From Verrucomicrobiota bacterium (lineage in GTDB: Bacteria; Verrucomicrobiota; Verrucomicrobiia; Opitutales; Opitutaceae), in NCBI GenBank assembly GCA_963205455.1, contig CAUJJL010000126.1:1-32504 (forward strand): a DNA stretch of 32,504 nt. Direction: 5' to 3'. This document shows positions 24,659 to 32,504 of the stretch, piece by piece; position 1 is the first letter of the stretch; each line of letters opens with the position of its first letter. The notes under the pieces were generated by a model. That model was not told where the DNA came from and did no database searches. It saw only the letters and a program-made list of their open reading frames with translations. The position numbers were made by a program, and so were the translations under genes.

Positions 24659-25716
24659 CATGACGGAAGCCGACTCGGCCGGATGCTGGGTCCATCGATC
24701 CACGCCGGTTCGATCAGGACCTGCCGCGCGACTGCCGGCACGCCCCGTTCGTTGTTCAGGAGCTGGGTTGCGAGCAGGTCCATGGCCGCGCCGATGACGT
24801 CCGCACGGCGGTGGTCGATGCCGGCGAAGTGCGAGCAGCGCTCGATCCAATCATGGACGACGAGGCCGCAGTCGCGGGGGATATGCTGCCGCAGATCCTG
24901 CGTGAGCCAGTCGGGGACATAGGTGTCGAAGGAGATGATGACGTCGGGACGGTGCCGCCGAAACCACGAGCAGAAGGACTTCCTGTCCTGGGCGATGTTG
25001 TTCTTTGGGAAGAGCAGGATGGGAACCCGATCGCGCGGCCTTGTCTGTCGCTGGTAGTTGAGCATGGCTCCTGTGTACGTGTGGTCCGACCGGTGATCGA
25101 TCCACTCCGAAACGGCGAGACCGATGCGGCGATAACCGCGCGCGGCAAGTTCCTGGGTGGCCCTCAGGATGCCGCGGGTCATGTTGGTGCTGGCGCGGTG
25201 GAGGCCGGGATTGGGCAGACCGTAACCCAGGGTCACGGCTGCAAGTCCGGAGTAATCCATCTCACGGCCGATGCTTTGGGAGGATTGCGGAGACACGATG
25301 ACCCCCTCAATGCCGCGGGCCTCAAGGATCTGGCGCAATCGTTGCGGCGACATCTTCGAGCGGTCGAGTCGGAATTCCTCAGCCCGGTAGCCATAGCGCG
25401 CTGCATGGCGGCTCACATCGTCCAGCGGCGCGTAGTGGTAGGCCGAATCGAGAAGGTCGTCGCCCTGATGGAAGTCGCGAAGAAGCGCGATGACGGCCTC
25501 CGCCCGATGATGCCTGTGGCTGCGCACCCGGGCCATCAGGCGCGCCATGTAGGGATCCGGTGAGTAGCCCATTCTCCCGGCTGCGGCGGTGATGCGGCGC
25601 TTTGTCGACGGGGCAACGCTGGGGTGATTGCGCAAGGCCCGGGAGACCGTCATGGCCGAGACGCCGCAAGCCTTGGCTACCGCCTGAAGATTGGCTCCTG
25701 GAGACCGTGTGCTCAC
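24658..25716 (-). CDS. LacI-family transcription regulator of the sugar-acid locus
   Basis: A 352-residue regulator. The N-terminal helix-turn-helix and hinge read LQAVAKACGVSAMTVSRALRNHPSVAPSTKRRITAAAGRMGY, followed by a periplasmic-binding-protein-like effector domain (about residues 65-345) with EGVIVSP, RGYRRIGLAV and PDVIISFD strand motifs. The start is GTG at 25716, since no ATG precedes the HTH. Operator copy C stands 4-18 bases upstream of this start, so autorepression is likely. Copies A and B lie before a secreted protein gene and the dehydrogenase. The effector is probably galactonate or a downstream keto-deoxy acid; this is inferred only from the target genes. Confidence 0.92.
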   Translation of the reverse strand: MSTRSPGANLQAVAKACGVSAMTVSRALRNHPSVAPSTKRRITAAAGRMGYSPDPYMARLMARVRSHRHHRAEAVIALLRDFHQGDDLLDSAYHYAPLDDVSRHAARYGYRAEEFRLDRSKMSPQRLRQILEARGIEGVIVSPQSSQSIGREMDYSGLAAVTLGYGLPNPGLHRASTNMTRGILRATQELAARGYRRIGLAVSEWIDHRSDHTYTGAMLNYQRQTRPRDRVPILLFPKNNIAQDRKSFCSWFRRHRPDVIISFDTYVPDWLTQDLRQHIPRDCGLVVHDWIERCSHFAGIDHRRADVIGAAMDLLATQLLNNERGVPAVARQVLIEPAWIDGPSIRPSRLPS

Positions 25717-25719
25717 AGA

Positions 25720-25734
25720 GCGTTATCATAACAC
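25720..25734. promoter_or_regulatory. LacI-type operator, copy C, in the lacI/TonB-receptor divergent region
   Basis: GCGTTATCATAACAC is the best of the three copies, with one mismatch from the palindrome. It is immediately upstream of the LacI start and 110 bases before the TonB receptor ATG, so it could act on both directions. Confidence 0.7.
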
Positions 25735-25755
25735 GCCGTCCGGTTTGCGCGTCAA
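25725..25755 (-). promoter_or_regulatory. Putative lacI promoter overlapping operator C
   Basis: On the minus strand TTGACG (25750-25755) and TATGAT (25725-25730) each match the sigma-70 hexamers at 5 of 6 bases. The spacer is 19 bases, which is long. The expected start would be at about 25718, two bases before the GTG start codon, implying a nearly leaderless mRNA. The -10 lies inside the operator, which suits repression. Confidence 0.4.
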
Positions 25756-25843
25756 TCGCGCATTTGCGTGCATGCCCGTGTCATTCGCCCCCCAATCCTG
25801 ATGCCCAGGCGGGAGGCACCGTGACTCCAACCACTCCAACCTC

Positions 25844-28183
25844 ATGAAACCGCACACCCTCACCCCCGGGAAACTGCCCGGTGCCGTTCTCGCTCGTCCT
25901 GCGTTGCTGGCCTTGATCTTCACCTTTGTGGGGCAGCTCCCCGCGCAGACTGTCTCCACCACCACGTCCGCTGAGAAGGACGTTGTCACCTTGTCACCTT
26001 TTTCCGTGGAAGCCCAGGAGGACGCCAGCGGCTATGGCGTGACTTCGGCCACGTCCGTCACGCGATTGAACACGCCGCTTCGCGACATTCCGCAGACGGT
26101 GAACATCGCAAGCGAGCGCATGATCAAGGAACTGGCGGCTCCCACCCTGGGCGAGGCGGTGGCCTTCCTCCCGGGCGTCACCGTGCGCAACGGTGGCCAG
26201 GATCAGTTCCAGGTCCGCTCGATCGACGTTTTCAGCCAGTTTCGCAACAGCTTCCGCTACACGACTGGCACGTCGATGCAGTTCCGCAAGGACATGGCCA
26301 ACATCGACCGCATCGAGGTGATCAAGGGGCTGGGTTCTGCCACGACGGGCCGTGGAGAGGCGGGTGGCGTGGTGAACCTTGTGACAAAGAAGCCGCAGAA
26401 GAAGGCGGCGAACTCGGTGCGCTTCACGATCGACGATTTCAGCTACAACAAGACCGAACTCGATTCGACAGGACCGCTTACGTCGGACGGGCGGGTGCTC
26501 TACCGCGCGATTGCCTCCTATACGGGCGGAGAAATCTACCTTCCGAACGAACGTTATGACACGATCGCGTTTTTCCCATCCGTGCACGTGCAATTCACGG
26601 AGAACACCGATCTCCTGGTGGAAGGCACGCTTCAATCAGGACGGACACCGTCAGCGGAGTTCTTCGAGATTCAGGATGAGAGGCAGTTCTTCTATCGCGC
26701 TCCCAACGGACAGGTGTTCAGGACCTTCCCCGAGGACGGTGCGCTTCACAAGACCCGCATGATGCCGCAGGACACCCCGCAGACCGCTTCATGGGTGGAT
26801 CCGGATGCCCAGGACTACGAGGTGATGACCCAGGTGAACCACAAGTTTAACGACTGGCTCTCCACGCGCCAGGGCCTGTTGTGGGTCAAGACCGAGGTGG
26901 ATCGCGAACTCACCCGCCTTCGCGGTTTTGGAAATTTTGTATTCGATCCTGCAAACCCCCTGGGACCACCGATCGATTGGACGATGGCGCTGAGGCACGA
27001 CACCACCGAGCGTGACACTGAATTTGTGTCCTATCAGGGCGACTTTCTCATGGAATACGATTTCGCGAAGATGTCACACCAGACGCTGGTCGGTTACGAA
27101 TTCACACACCGCGACATCTTCGATCGCTTCAAGCGCGCCAATACCGGCGGCATTTTCCGCATCCTGGACAACAGTGCATTCCTGAACCTGAAGCGGAGCG
27201 ATCTGCCTGCGCAAAGCGTCACGACCGCGGAAACGCGCGATGTCAAGGAGACCTCTTATTACGTGCAGCATACATTGAAGGCCTGGGACGACAGAATTCA
27301 GGTCACGGGTGGCTGGCGCTACGACAAGATCGAAGAGGACATCCACAACCTGAGGAACAACAGCTTCACGGAATCACGTCCTGAACCCACGGACAAGACG
27401 TGGCGTGTGGGCGCGGCGTATCGCCTGTTCTCCGGTGCCAATCTTTTTGCGGTCCATGCCGAACAGCAGGATCCGGAGCGCAATGTGCTCCGGTTTCCGG
27501 AAGGCACATTCGGCGTCGCGGGCCGTGATCCGGCTGAGCGGATCTCTGCGTCGCGCACCGTGGAACTGGATGAATTCGGTTTCAAGTCAGAGCTCTTCGG
27601 CGGCAAGTACACCTTTAATGTCTCCTACTACAAGATCCTTGAGGGAAGCGACATCCGCTCGGTCAACTTCCGCACCAATCGGAACGACGAGTTGAGCCCG
27701 TTGTACAACTGGCGCGAGAACGTCGTTGATCCCAGCGCGACGGCAGAGGGCGTAGAGGTGGAGTTCTCCGGGGCTCCCACCGAAAGACTCTCCTTCTACG
27801 CATCGGGGGCCTTTGCGCACACCGCGATCTTTGCGGTTCAATCGGATCAGTCGATCGTCAAGCGACGTCAGCGCGGCGACACGCCTGTCCGGCTGAATTT
27901 CATGGGCAATTATCTCGCCTACCGGAGCCCGGTGTGGGCGGTGTACATCCAGAATGCATTCGGGTACACCGATGATGTGGTGCTCAATCCGGACAACATT
28001 GTGCTGCAGAGCGGAAGCCTGAGGTGGGACGTGGGAGTGCGGGTTTTGCGCAAGGAGGGACGTGGCTCTTGGGATGCGCAGCTTCGCGTGCAGAACCTCC
28101 TTGATCAACGAGTCATCACAGGCACCGCGAACAGCGGAACCTCCCCGCGTCGCGTCGTGTTCTCGCTGGAACGGCGATTCTAA
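25844..28183 (+). CDS. TonB-dependent outer-membrane receptor
   Basis: A 779-residue outer-membrane receptor that imports a ligand with energy from TonB/ExbBD. It has a signal peptide (about residues 1-37, ending ...FVGQLPAQT), an N-terminal box VVTLSPFSVEA typical of Opitutaceae receptors, and a plug domain (about 55-180) with TSVTRLNTPLRDIPQTVNI, LGEAVAFLPGVTVRN and IDRIEVIKGLGSATTGRGEAGGVVNLVTKKP. The 22-strand barrel follows, ending in the typical aromatic C-terminus RRVVFSLERRF. The plug looks like ferrisiderophore receptors of the FhuE/FpvA type, but the neighbours argue for a sugar acid or its oligomer. No SusD partner is present. It is divergent from lacI, with 127 bases between starts, and heads a plus-strand run. 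Confidence 0.93.
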   Translation: MKPHTLTPGKLPGAVLARPALLALIFTFVGQLPAQTVSTTTSAEKDVVTLSPFSVEAQEDASGYGVTSATSVTRLNTPLRDIPQTVNIASERMIKELAAPTLGEAVAFLPGVTVRNGGQDQFQVRSIDVFSQFRNSFRYTTGTSMQFRKDMANIDRIEVIKGLGSATTGRGEAGGVVNLVTKKPQKKAANSVRFTIDDFSYNKTELDSTGPLTSDGRVLYRAIASYTGGEIYLPNERYDTIAFFPSVHVQFTENTDLLVEGTLQSGRTPSAEFFEIQDERQFFYRAPNGQVFRTFPEDGALHKTRMMPQDTPQTASWVDPDAQDYEVMTQVNHKFNDWLSTRQGLLWVKTEVDRELTRLRGFGNFVFDPANPLGPPIDWTMALRHDTTERDTEFVSYQGDFLMEYDFAKMSHQTLVGYEFTHRDIFDRFKRANTGGIFRILDNSAFLNLKRSDLPAQSVTTAETRDVKETSYYVQHTLKAWDDRIQVTGGWRYDKIEEDIHNLRNNSFTESRPEPTDKTWRVGAAYRLFSGANLFAVHAEQQDPERNVLRFPEGTFGVAGRDPAERISASRTVELDEFGFKSELFGGKYTFNVSYYKILEGSDIRSVNFRTNRNDELSPLYNWRENVVDPSATAEGVEVEFSGAPTERLSFYASGAFAHTAIFAVQSDQSIVKRRQRGDTPVRLNFMGNYLAYRSPVWAVYIQNAFGYTDDVVLNPDNIVLQSGSLRWDVGVRVLRKEGRGSWDAQLRVQNLLDQRVITGTANSGTSPRRVVFSLERRF

Positions 28184-28243
28184 CGAACCCAGCTCAAGCT
28201 TCGAAACGTTCACGTCCCAGTGTCCGCCTAATCCTGAATCACC

Positions 28244-29857
28244 ATGCGAATGCTCATGACCGGCAGGTTGCGCCTGAAAGTCGGACTCGTCACGGCCATC
28301 GGCTTCCTGGGGAACGGCGTACCGCTGGGTGCAGCGATGGCGCCGAAGCGGTTGCCTTTGCTCATGCCTGATGATTTCGAGTCGCTGCATCTGGTGTCGT
28401 GGCGGGTTGAACTCGGGGTACCCGATCCGAACAATCCTCTCCTTGAGCCGAAAATGCCATGGGATGCCGGTGGCATCATGGCGCATGGAACCGTCCTTCA
28501 TGATCCGATCGACGGGAAGTGGAAGGCGTGGCAGGTTTCCACGCCTGCCGAGGCGAAACTCGATGGACTCGCCACGCAGCACGAGCATCAGCGGCGCCTT
28601 ACCTACCTCGAGAGCAAGGATGGCGTGCACTGGGTAAGACCCCAACTGTCGTTTGTGAGATGGCCGGGCTACGAGAAGACCAACATCCTCTTCGATTTGG
28701 ATTCCGGGGGAACGTCTGTCTATGCGTCGGTTCTGGTTGATCCGGCGAACAAGGAATGGCCCTACGAGATGTTTGTCATGAGGGGGCCGCTCTATGGTGG
28801 CATGAAGGAAAACAAGGTCGGGCATCTGCCGGGTCCCAAGGAGCGCCTTGGCACCTATCGCTACCATTCAAGGGATGGCAAGGCGTGGGTGCTGACGGAG
28901 GGTCCGCTTGAAGCGGCGAGTGGTGGAGGCGGTGATGTTTCCTATGTGTATCGTGATTCGCGTGAAGGCCCCTACTACTCGTATTTCAAGGTTTATCCGA
29001 AGCTGCGCGAGGGCGATCGTATCATCACCTATGACAACAATCCCAGGGGCGGGCTGCGAAGCGTGGCGCGCAGGGAGAGCAAGGACGGGACCCATTGGGG
29101 TGGCGAAACGCTTGTGCTCGCGCGCGACTGGCGCGATCCGGACTACGCCCAGTTTCTCGAAATCTGTCCGGTGAAGGTTGAAGGCGGCTATGTCGCTTTG
29201 GTGAATTACTACGATGCCGCGATCCAGACGATGAGCCTTGAGCTTGCGGCATCGCGCGACGGGTTTCATTGGTGGCGCCCTGATCGCCGTGCGGCGCTGC
29301 CGAATCCTCCGTTGGGAGACTATGGTGGAGGAATGATGTGGCAAATGCATCATCCGATCGTCGAGGGCGGACGGATGTACGTCTACTATGCGGGATCAGA
29401 AGGGATTCACGGAGAAATCTTCGATACACGATTCAAGCCTCGGATCGAAGTTGGCAATGAAACCGTCATCGGATACCAGACGCCGACGCTGCCTTTCAAT
29501 ACGGCGCTGTGTCGCGCGAGTTGGGAGTTTGACCGTCTCTATGCCCTCGTTTCCTCCGCAGGCGGAGCCACCTTGGGCGAAGCGATCACGCGTTCTGAAT
29601 CACCCGCGGGACGCCAACTTTTGGTCAATGTCCGGGTCAAGGATGGCGGATCCTTGCGAGCCGAACTGCTGGATTCCGCCGGACGTGTTTGCATCGGATA
29701 CTCGCTTGATGAGTGTATCCCCGTCACGGGCGATCAGCGGCAGGCCGCCTTTCGCTGGAAGGGCGGGCGACACGCACCTCAGTCAGCAGCGAAGATTCGT
29801 TTCGTTCTCCATCGGGCGCTCCTCTATGGCTACGCATGGAGCGGGGAGAAATCCTGA
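28244..29857 (+). CDS. Secreted protein with a five-bladed-propeller glycosidase-like fold
   Basis: A 537-residue exported protein with a signal peptide (about residues 1-32, hydrophobic core VGLVTAIGFLGNGVPLGAAMA). The body shows repeated blades of the GH32/GH43/GH130-like superfamily: GTVLHDPIDGKWKAWQVS, RRLTYLESKDGVHWVRP, TYRYHSRDGKAWVLTEGP and SLELAASRDGFHWWRPDR, each with the S-x-D-G-x-x-W motif. A C-terminal beta-sandwich (about 440-530) follows. Many such proteins in Verrucomicrobiota and Planctomycetota are annotated only as hypothetical. A glycosidase or binding function on a glycan that yields the sugar acid is a reasonable guess. It follows the TonB gene by 60 bases and precedes the YhcH gene by 24. 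Confidence 0.78.
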   Translation: MRMLMTGRLRLKVGLVTAIGFLGNGVPLGAAMAPKRLPLLMPDDFESLHLVSWRVELGVPDPNNPLLEPKMPWDAGGIMAHGTVLHDPIDGKWKAWQVSTPAEAKLDGLATQHEHQRRLTYLESKDGVHWVRPQLSFVRWPGYEKTNILFDLDSGGTSVYASVLVDPANKEWPYEMFVMRGPLYGGMKENKVGHLPGPKERLGTYRYHSRDGKAWVLTEGPLEAASGGGGDVSYVYRDSREGPYYSYFKVYPKLREGDRIITYDNNPRGGLRSVARRESKDGTHWGGETLVLARDWRDPDYAQFLEICPVKVEGGYVALVNYYDAAIQTMSLELAASRDGFHWWRPDRRAALPNPPLGDYGGGMMWQMHHPIVEGGRMYVYYAGSEGIHGEIFDTRFKPRIEVGNETVIGYQTPTLPFNTALCRASWEFDRLYALVSSAGGATLGEAITRSESPAGRQLLVNVRVKDGGSLRAELLDSAGRVCIGYSLDECIPVTGDQRQAAFRWKGGRHAPQSAAKIRFVLHRALLYGYAWSGEKS

Positions 29858-29881
29858 CAGGCTTTTGACTGCTTCTCCCTT

Positions 29882-30361
29882 ATGATCTGCGGACGATTGG
29901 CGGATTTTGAAAAACTTGGCCTGCAGGCATGCGGTCCTGTCACGATGCAGGGCGTGGCATGGATTCGCTCGCTGCCGTTGGACCCCCGGGAAGGCACGTT
30001 TGATCTGGGCGCGGGAATTCGCGCATTGATCCTGCGCTATCCGACTGCGGCGGAGGCCACCGGTCGATTCGAGACACATCGGCGGCATGTGGATCTGCAG
30101 TACACGCTGACGGGATGTGAGGTGCTGGAATGGTCGCCCCGGCAAGCCCTGGAGCCTTTTGGAGATTACGACGAGGAGAAGGACGTGTGCTTCTACCAGC
30201 CGGGCGCGCCAGCAGGCCGGGTCGTGGCGGGCACCGGTGTCTTCACGGTCTTTACTCCGCATGATGCGCACCGGGGCGGGGTAAGGTTTGCAAGTTCCGA
30301 ACCCGAGGTGCTGAAGCTGGTCGTGAAGATTCCTGTGAGCGACTTTCTCCTTTCGAAATGA
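29882..30361 (+). CDS. YhcH/YjgK/YiaL family protein (DUF386)
   Basis: A 159-residue cytoplasmic cupin-like protein. The family signature is visible as FETHRRHVDLQYTLTG (Glu64, His66 and Asp71 are candidate metal ligands) and FTPHDAHRGG (His127, His130). Members are found in operons for sialic acid, alginate, 2,3-diketogulonate and other sugar acids, and are thought to act as sugar isomerases, epimerases or anomerases, but few have a proven reaction. Its stop overlaps the start of the aldolase gene by four bases (ATGA), so the two are translationally coupled. The next genes support a role in the same sugar-acid pathway. Confidence 0.88.
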   Translation: MICGRLADFEKLGLQACGPVTMQGVAWIRSLPLDPREGTFDLGAGIRALILRYPTAAEATGRFETHRRHVDLQYTLTGCEVLEWSPRQALEPFGDYDEEKDVCFYQPGAPAGRVVAGTGVFTVFTPHDAHRGGVRFASSEPEVLKLVVKIPVSDFLLSK

Positions 30362-31152
30362 CGCAGACAACCTCGTCCCAATCTCAGCTCCGAAAGCAGT
30401 TGCGGGAAGGGCATACGCTTCTTGGAAGTTGGTTGAACAGCGGAAGCCCGATGATTGCCGAGCTGATGGCGTCCTGTGGATTCGATTTTCTCTGTGTGGA
30501 TGCTGAGCACTCCGCGGTTGATCTTCCCGAGGCGCAGCGCCTGTTCCAGGCCATCAGGTCGGGGAATCCATCGTGTGGCTCTCTGGTGCGGTTGCATGGC
30601 GTTGATTACGCGTGGGTGAAACGTTTCCTTGATGCCGGGGCGGACGGCGTCGTTGCGCCCCTCGTACGGACTGCGGAAGAGGCACGGCTACTGGTGCAGG
30701 CCTGCAAGTATCCACCGGCAGGATTGCGCGGTGTGGGATTCTGCCGGGCGAATGGCTATGGCCTGCGGGTTGAGGAGGAGCTTGTCCGCGCGAATGAGGA
30801 CGTGCTGGTGGCGGTGCAGATCGAGCACGTCGACGCCGTGGCTGCGATCGACTCGATCCTGTCCGTGCCCGGCATTGATGCCGTGTTCATCGGTCCCTAT
30901 GACCTGACGGCATCAATGGGCATCCCTGCGCAGTTCACCCATCCGGATTATTTGGATGCAAGAGCGAAGATTCTCTCGGCTTGCGCGTGCAACGGGATCG
31001 TACCGGGAATCCACGCGGTATCCTCCGATCCTGAAGCTGCGGAGAAACTGATCCGGGAAGGCTATCGGTTTGTCGCCTACAGCCTGGACATCACCCTGAT
31101 CGCGACGGCGTGTACAACGGCGCTTACGCGCCTGCGAAAAATTGTGCCGTAG
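30358..31152 (+). CDS. HpcH/HpaI-family class II pyruvate aldolase
   Basis: A cytoplasmic metal-dependent aldolase of 264 residues that cleaves 2-keto-3-deoxy acids into pyruvate and an aldehyde. Visible active-site residues are His51 in VDAEHSAVD, Arg79 in LVRLHG, the metal ligands Glu156 in VQIEHVDAV and Asp182 in IGPYDL, and the loop PAGLRGVGFCRANGYG. GarL-type aldolases for 2-keto-3-deoxyglucarate and 2-keto-3-deoxyrhamnonate belong here. In this locus it is the best candidate for splitting the product of DgoD or DgoK, since no DgoA-type (Eda-like) KDPGal aldolase is present; this is inferred from context. The 51 bases to the next, convergent gene hold no clear terminator. Confidence 0.9.
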   Translation: MTQTTSSQSQLRKQLREGHTLLGSWLNSGSPMIAELMASCGFDFLCVDAEHSAVDLPEAQRLFQAIRSGNPSCGSLVRLHGVDYAWVKRFLDAGADGVVAPLVRTAEEARLLVQACKYPPAGLRGVGFCRANGYGLRVEEELVRANEDVLVAVQIEHVDAVAAIDSILSVPGIDAVFIGPYDLTASMGIPAQFTHPDYLDARAKILSACACNGIVPGIHAVSSDPEAAEKLIREGYRFVAYSLDITLIATACTTALTRLRKIVP

Positions 31153-31203
31153 GGTGCCATCGCGCTAGACCTCTTGTCGGGCGCTCGCCTGAGACCGGTT
31201 CGG

Positions 31204-32504
31204 CTAGTTCGCTGTGCGGTTGGCTTTCACCTCTGTTGCGCCCTGGCGAAGGACGAAGCCGTTGACCTTTCCACCTTCGTTGCGGGTGAATGAGATTCGC
31301 AGATCGATGTTCTTGCTGAAGAACTCGTCCTTGCCCGAGGCCGTCAAGGGAAGTTTGGGCTGGCCGGCGGCCTGGATAAAAAGGGTGCCTTCCTCAAGGG
31401 TGATTCGAAAAACGTACGCATAGCTGGCCGGGTATTCTCCTGGGTACTCCGCGAGCACCGTCGCAGGCAGGGATGTTTCCTTGGGTGGCGGCGGCAAGGC
31501 CTGCCTCGGACCTTTTTTCTGGGCGCCGTTTTGGTGGAGCGTCAGTCCTGTGACCCCACCGCCTGCGTCGCGTTCGAATTCGATCTCTGCAGCCACACCG
31601 ATTGCCGCAAAGCGGTCCGCTGCGGTCTGACGAAGCGGGAGTTGGCCCTGACCGGTCCCCTGAACCAGGAGCGAACCGTCCTTTTCTGTGATCTTGAGTG
31701 AAAAGGCCTGAGACAACGGATATTGGCCAACATAGTCGGCGGCGTTTTCGATCCGGGTGTTCGGTGCCGGAAGCGGAGTGCCGAGGAGAGGGAAGGCAAG
31801 CGATTCGGGGGGCTTGGAAAGGTTGGACAGGATGAGCACGCCGCGCTTCTTCGTGCGATCGAGCACGATGACGGAGCGGTGGCCTGCGGTTGCACCATTG
31901 TGCCAGGCGAAGGAATCGGCCCCCCGCTTGAACAGCATCCAAGCCAGTCCGATGTCGCCGCCCGTGTCGGGATGAGGAGCGCGGGCTGCAAACGTCGCTT
32001 CGAATGCCTCATGCAACGGGGATGGCTCAAGTGCGAGCGCGGCTTTCATGAACAGGGCCATCTCCCTGGCGGAACTGCGCAGGGCCCCGGCGGGAGCAAA
32101 AGCCTGAAATTTCCAGTCGGGCACGGGCCCGCCGCCGCTCAGCCCGGTCGCGAGTCCTTCGGGGGACGGGGTGCCGAGCAGACCCAGGCGGGATTGTTTC
32201 ATTCCCAGGGGTGTCAATATTTGTTCACGAAGAGCCGCATCATAGGAGACGCCCCACGCGGAGGCGACGCCTTCGCCCAGGACAGCGAATCCAAAATTTG
32301 AATACAGAATCGAGCGGCCCACTTCCGCCTTCCTGGCGTGAAGGCGAAAGGCATCGAGCAGGTCGTTACGATTGTAGTCAGCGTAGGGATCGAGGCTCGA
32401 GGCTCGGCCGCCTGTGAGATTGGCCGGCAGGCGGGGGAGGCCCGATTGATGCGTTGCGAGCGACAACAACGTGATTTTCTGCAGGGATTCCCGTGCGGGA
32501 TCGG
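31204..32504 (-). CDS. Beta-lactamase-like serine hydrolase with two C-terminal repeat domains, N-terminus outside window
   Basis: The frame runs off the right edge, so the start and the SxxK nucleophile motif are not visible. It opens with LSLATHQSGLPRLP, the segment that follows the nucleophile region in AmpC/penicillin-binding-protein-like esterases. It continues with YSNFGFAVLGEGV, the Y-x-N catalytic motif, and HNGATAGHRSVI, which corresponds to the KTG/HxG motif. The catalytic domain ends near LFPLLGTP-type sequence. Two consecutive beta-rich C-terminal domains follow, each like DUF3471 (YVGQYPLSQAFSLKITEKDGSLLVQ and YPGEYPASYAYVFRITLEEGTLFIQ). It may act on peptidoglycan peptides, D-amino-acid peptides or esters. 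It is convergent with the sugar-acid run and probably unrelated to it. Confidence 0.88.
   Translation of the reverse strand, partial: DPARESLQKITLLSLATHQSGLPRLPANLTGGRASSLDPYADYNRNDLLDAFRLHARKAEVGRSILYSNFGFAVLGEGVASAWGVSYDAALREQILTPLGMKQSRLGLLGTPSPEGLATGLSGGGPVPDWKFQAFAPAGALRSSAREMALFMKAALALEPSPLHEAFEATFAARAPHPDTGGDIGLAWMLFKRGADSFAWHNGATAGHRSVIVLDRTKKRGVLILSNLSKPPESLAFPLLGTPLPAPNTRIENAADYVGQYPLSQAFSLKITEKDGSLLVQGTGQGQLPLRQTAADRFAAIGVAAEIEFERDAGGGVTGLTLHQNGAQKKGPRQALPPPPKETSLPATVLAEYPGEYPASYAYVFRITLEEGTLFIQAAGQPKLPLTASGKDEFFSKNIDLRISFTRNEGGKVNGFVLRQGATEVKANRTAN

Noticed and set aside
27587..28867. 426-codon minus-strand open frame spanning the TonB gene end and the next gene
   Set aside because: It crosses two real plus-strand genes and shows no recognisable motif.

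Overview
The window reads as chromosomal DNA of a GC-rich bacterium, most likely Verrucomicrobiota near Opitutaceae. That placement is inferred from a clade II type nitrous oxide reductase followed by a NosB-like membrane protein, a TonB receptor with the LSPF-type N-terminus common in that family, secreted sugar-acting proteins, and starts that almost never carry a Shine-Dalgarno sequence. No phage, insertion sequence, CRISPR array, tRNA or rRNA was recognised.

Left part (1-5553): the end of a nitrous oxide reduction cluster, nosZ (5' end outside) - nosB - nosD - nosF - nosY, tightly packed. It meets a convergent Crp/Fnr regulator 3 bases after nosY. Between that regulator and a divergent DUF2249 gene lies a near-perfect FNR/DNR box (5263-5276), placed so that it could activate a leaderless DUF2249 transcript and also act on the regulator's own promoter.

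Middle part (5717-19066): mostly housekeeping or unlinked genes. They are uvrB, hpt, an ABC ATPase plus solute-binding protein with no permease, a small membrane protein, a secreted two-domain alpha/beta hydrolase, a lysine/alanine-rich protein with a starch-binding-like domain, a GreA-like factor, a stub of a LacI-type DNA-binding domain, an Nramp-related transporter with unusual TM1/TM6 motifs, engB (yihA) and a hexulose-phosphate-synthase-like enzyme.

Right part (19055-31152): a sugar-acid utilisation locus that looks like D-galactonate or a related aldonate. A minus-strand run holds a LacI regulator, a 2-hydroxyacid dehydrogenase, an MFS transporter, galactonate dehydratase (dgoD) and 2-dehydro-3-deoxygalactonokinase (dgoK). 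A divergent plus-strand run holds a TonB receptor, a secreted beta-propeller protein, a YhcH/DUF386 protein and an HpaI-type aldolase. A 15-base palindrome, approximately GTGTTATSATAACAC, occurs three times: beside the LacI start, before the dehydrogenase, and before a secreted protein at 19198. This suggests one LacI regulon that covers uptake through the outer and inner membranes, dehydration, phosphorylation and aldol cleavage. The window closes with the C-terminal part of a serine beta-lactamase-like hydrolase running off the right edge.
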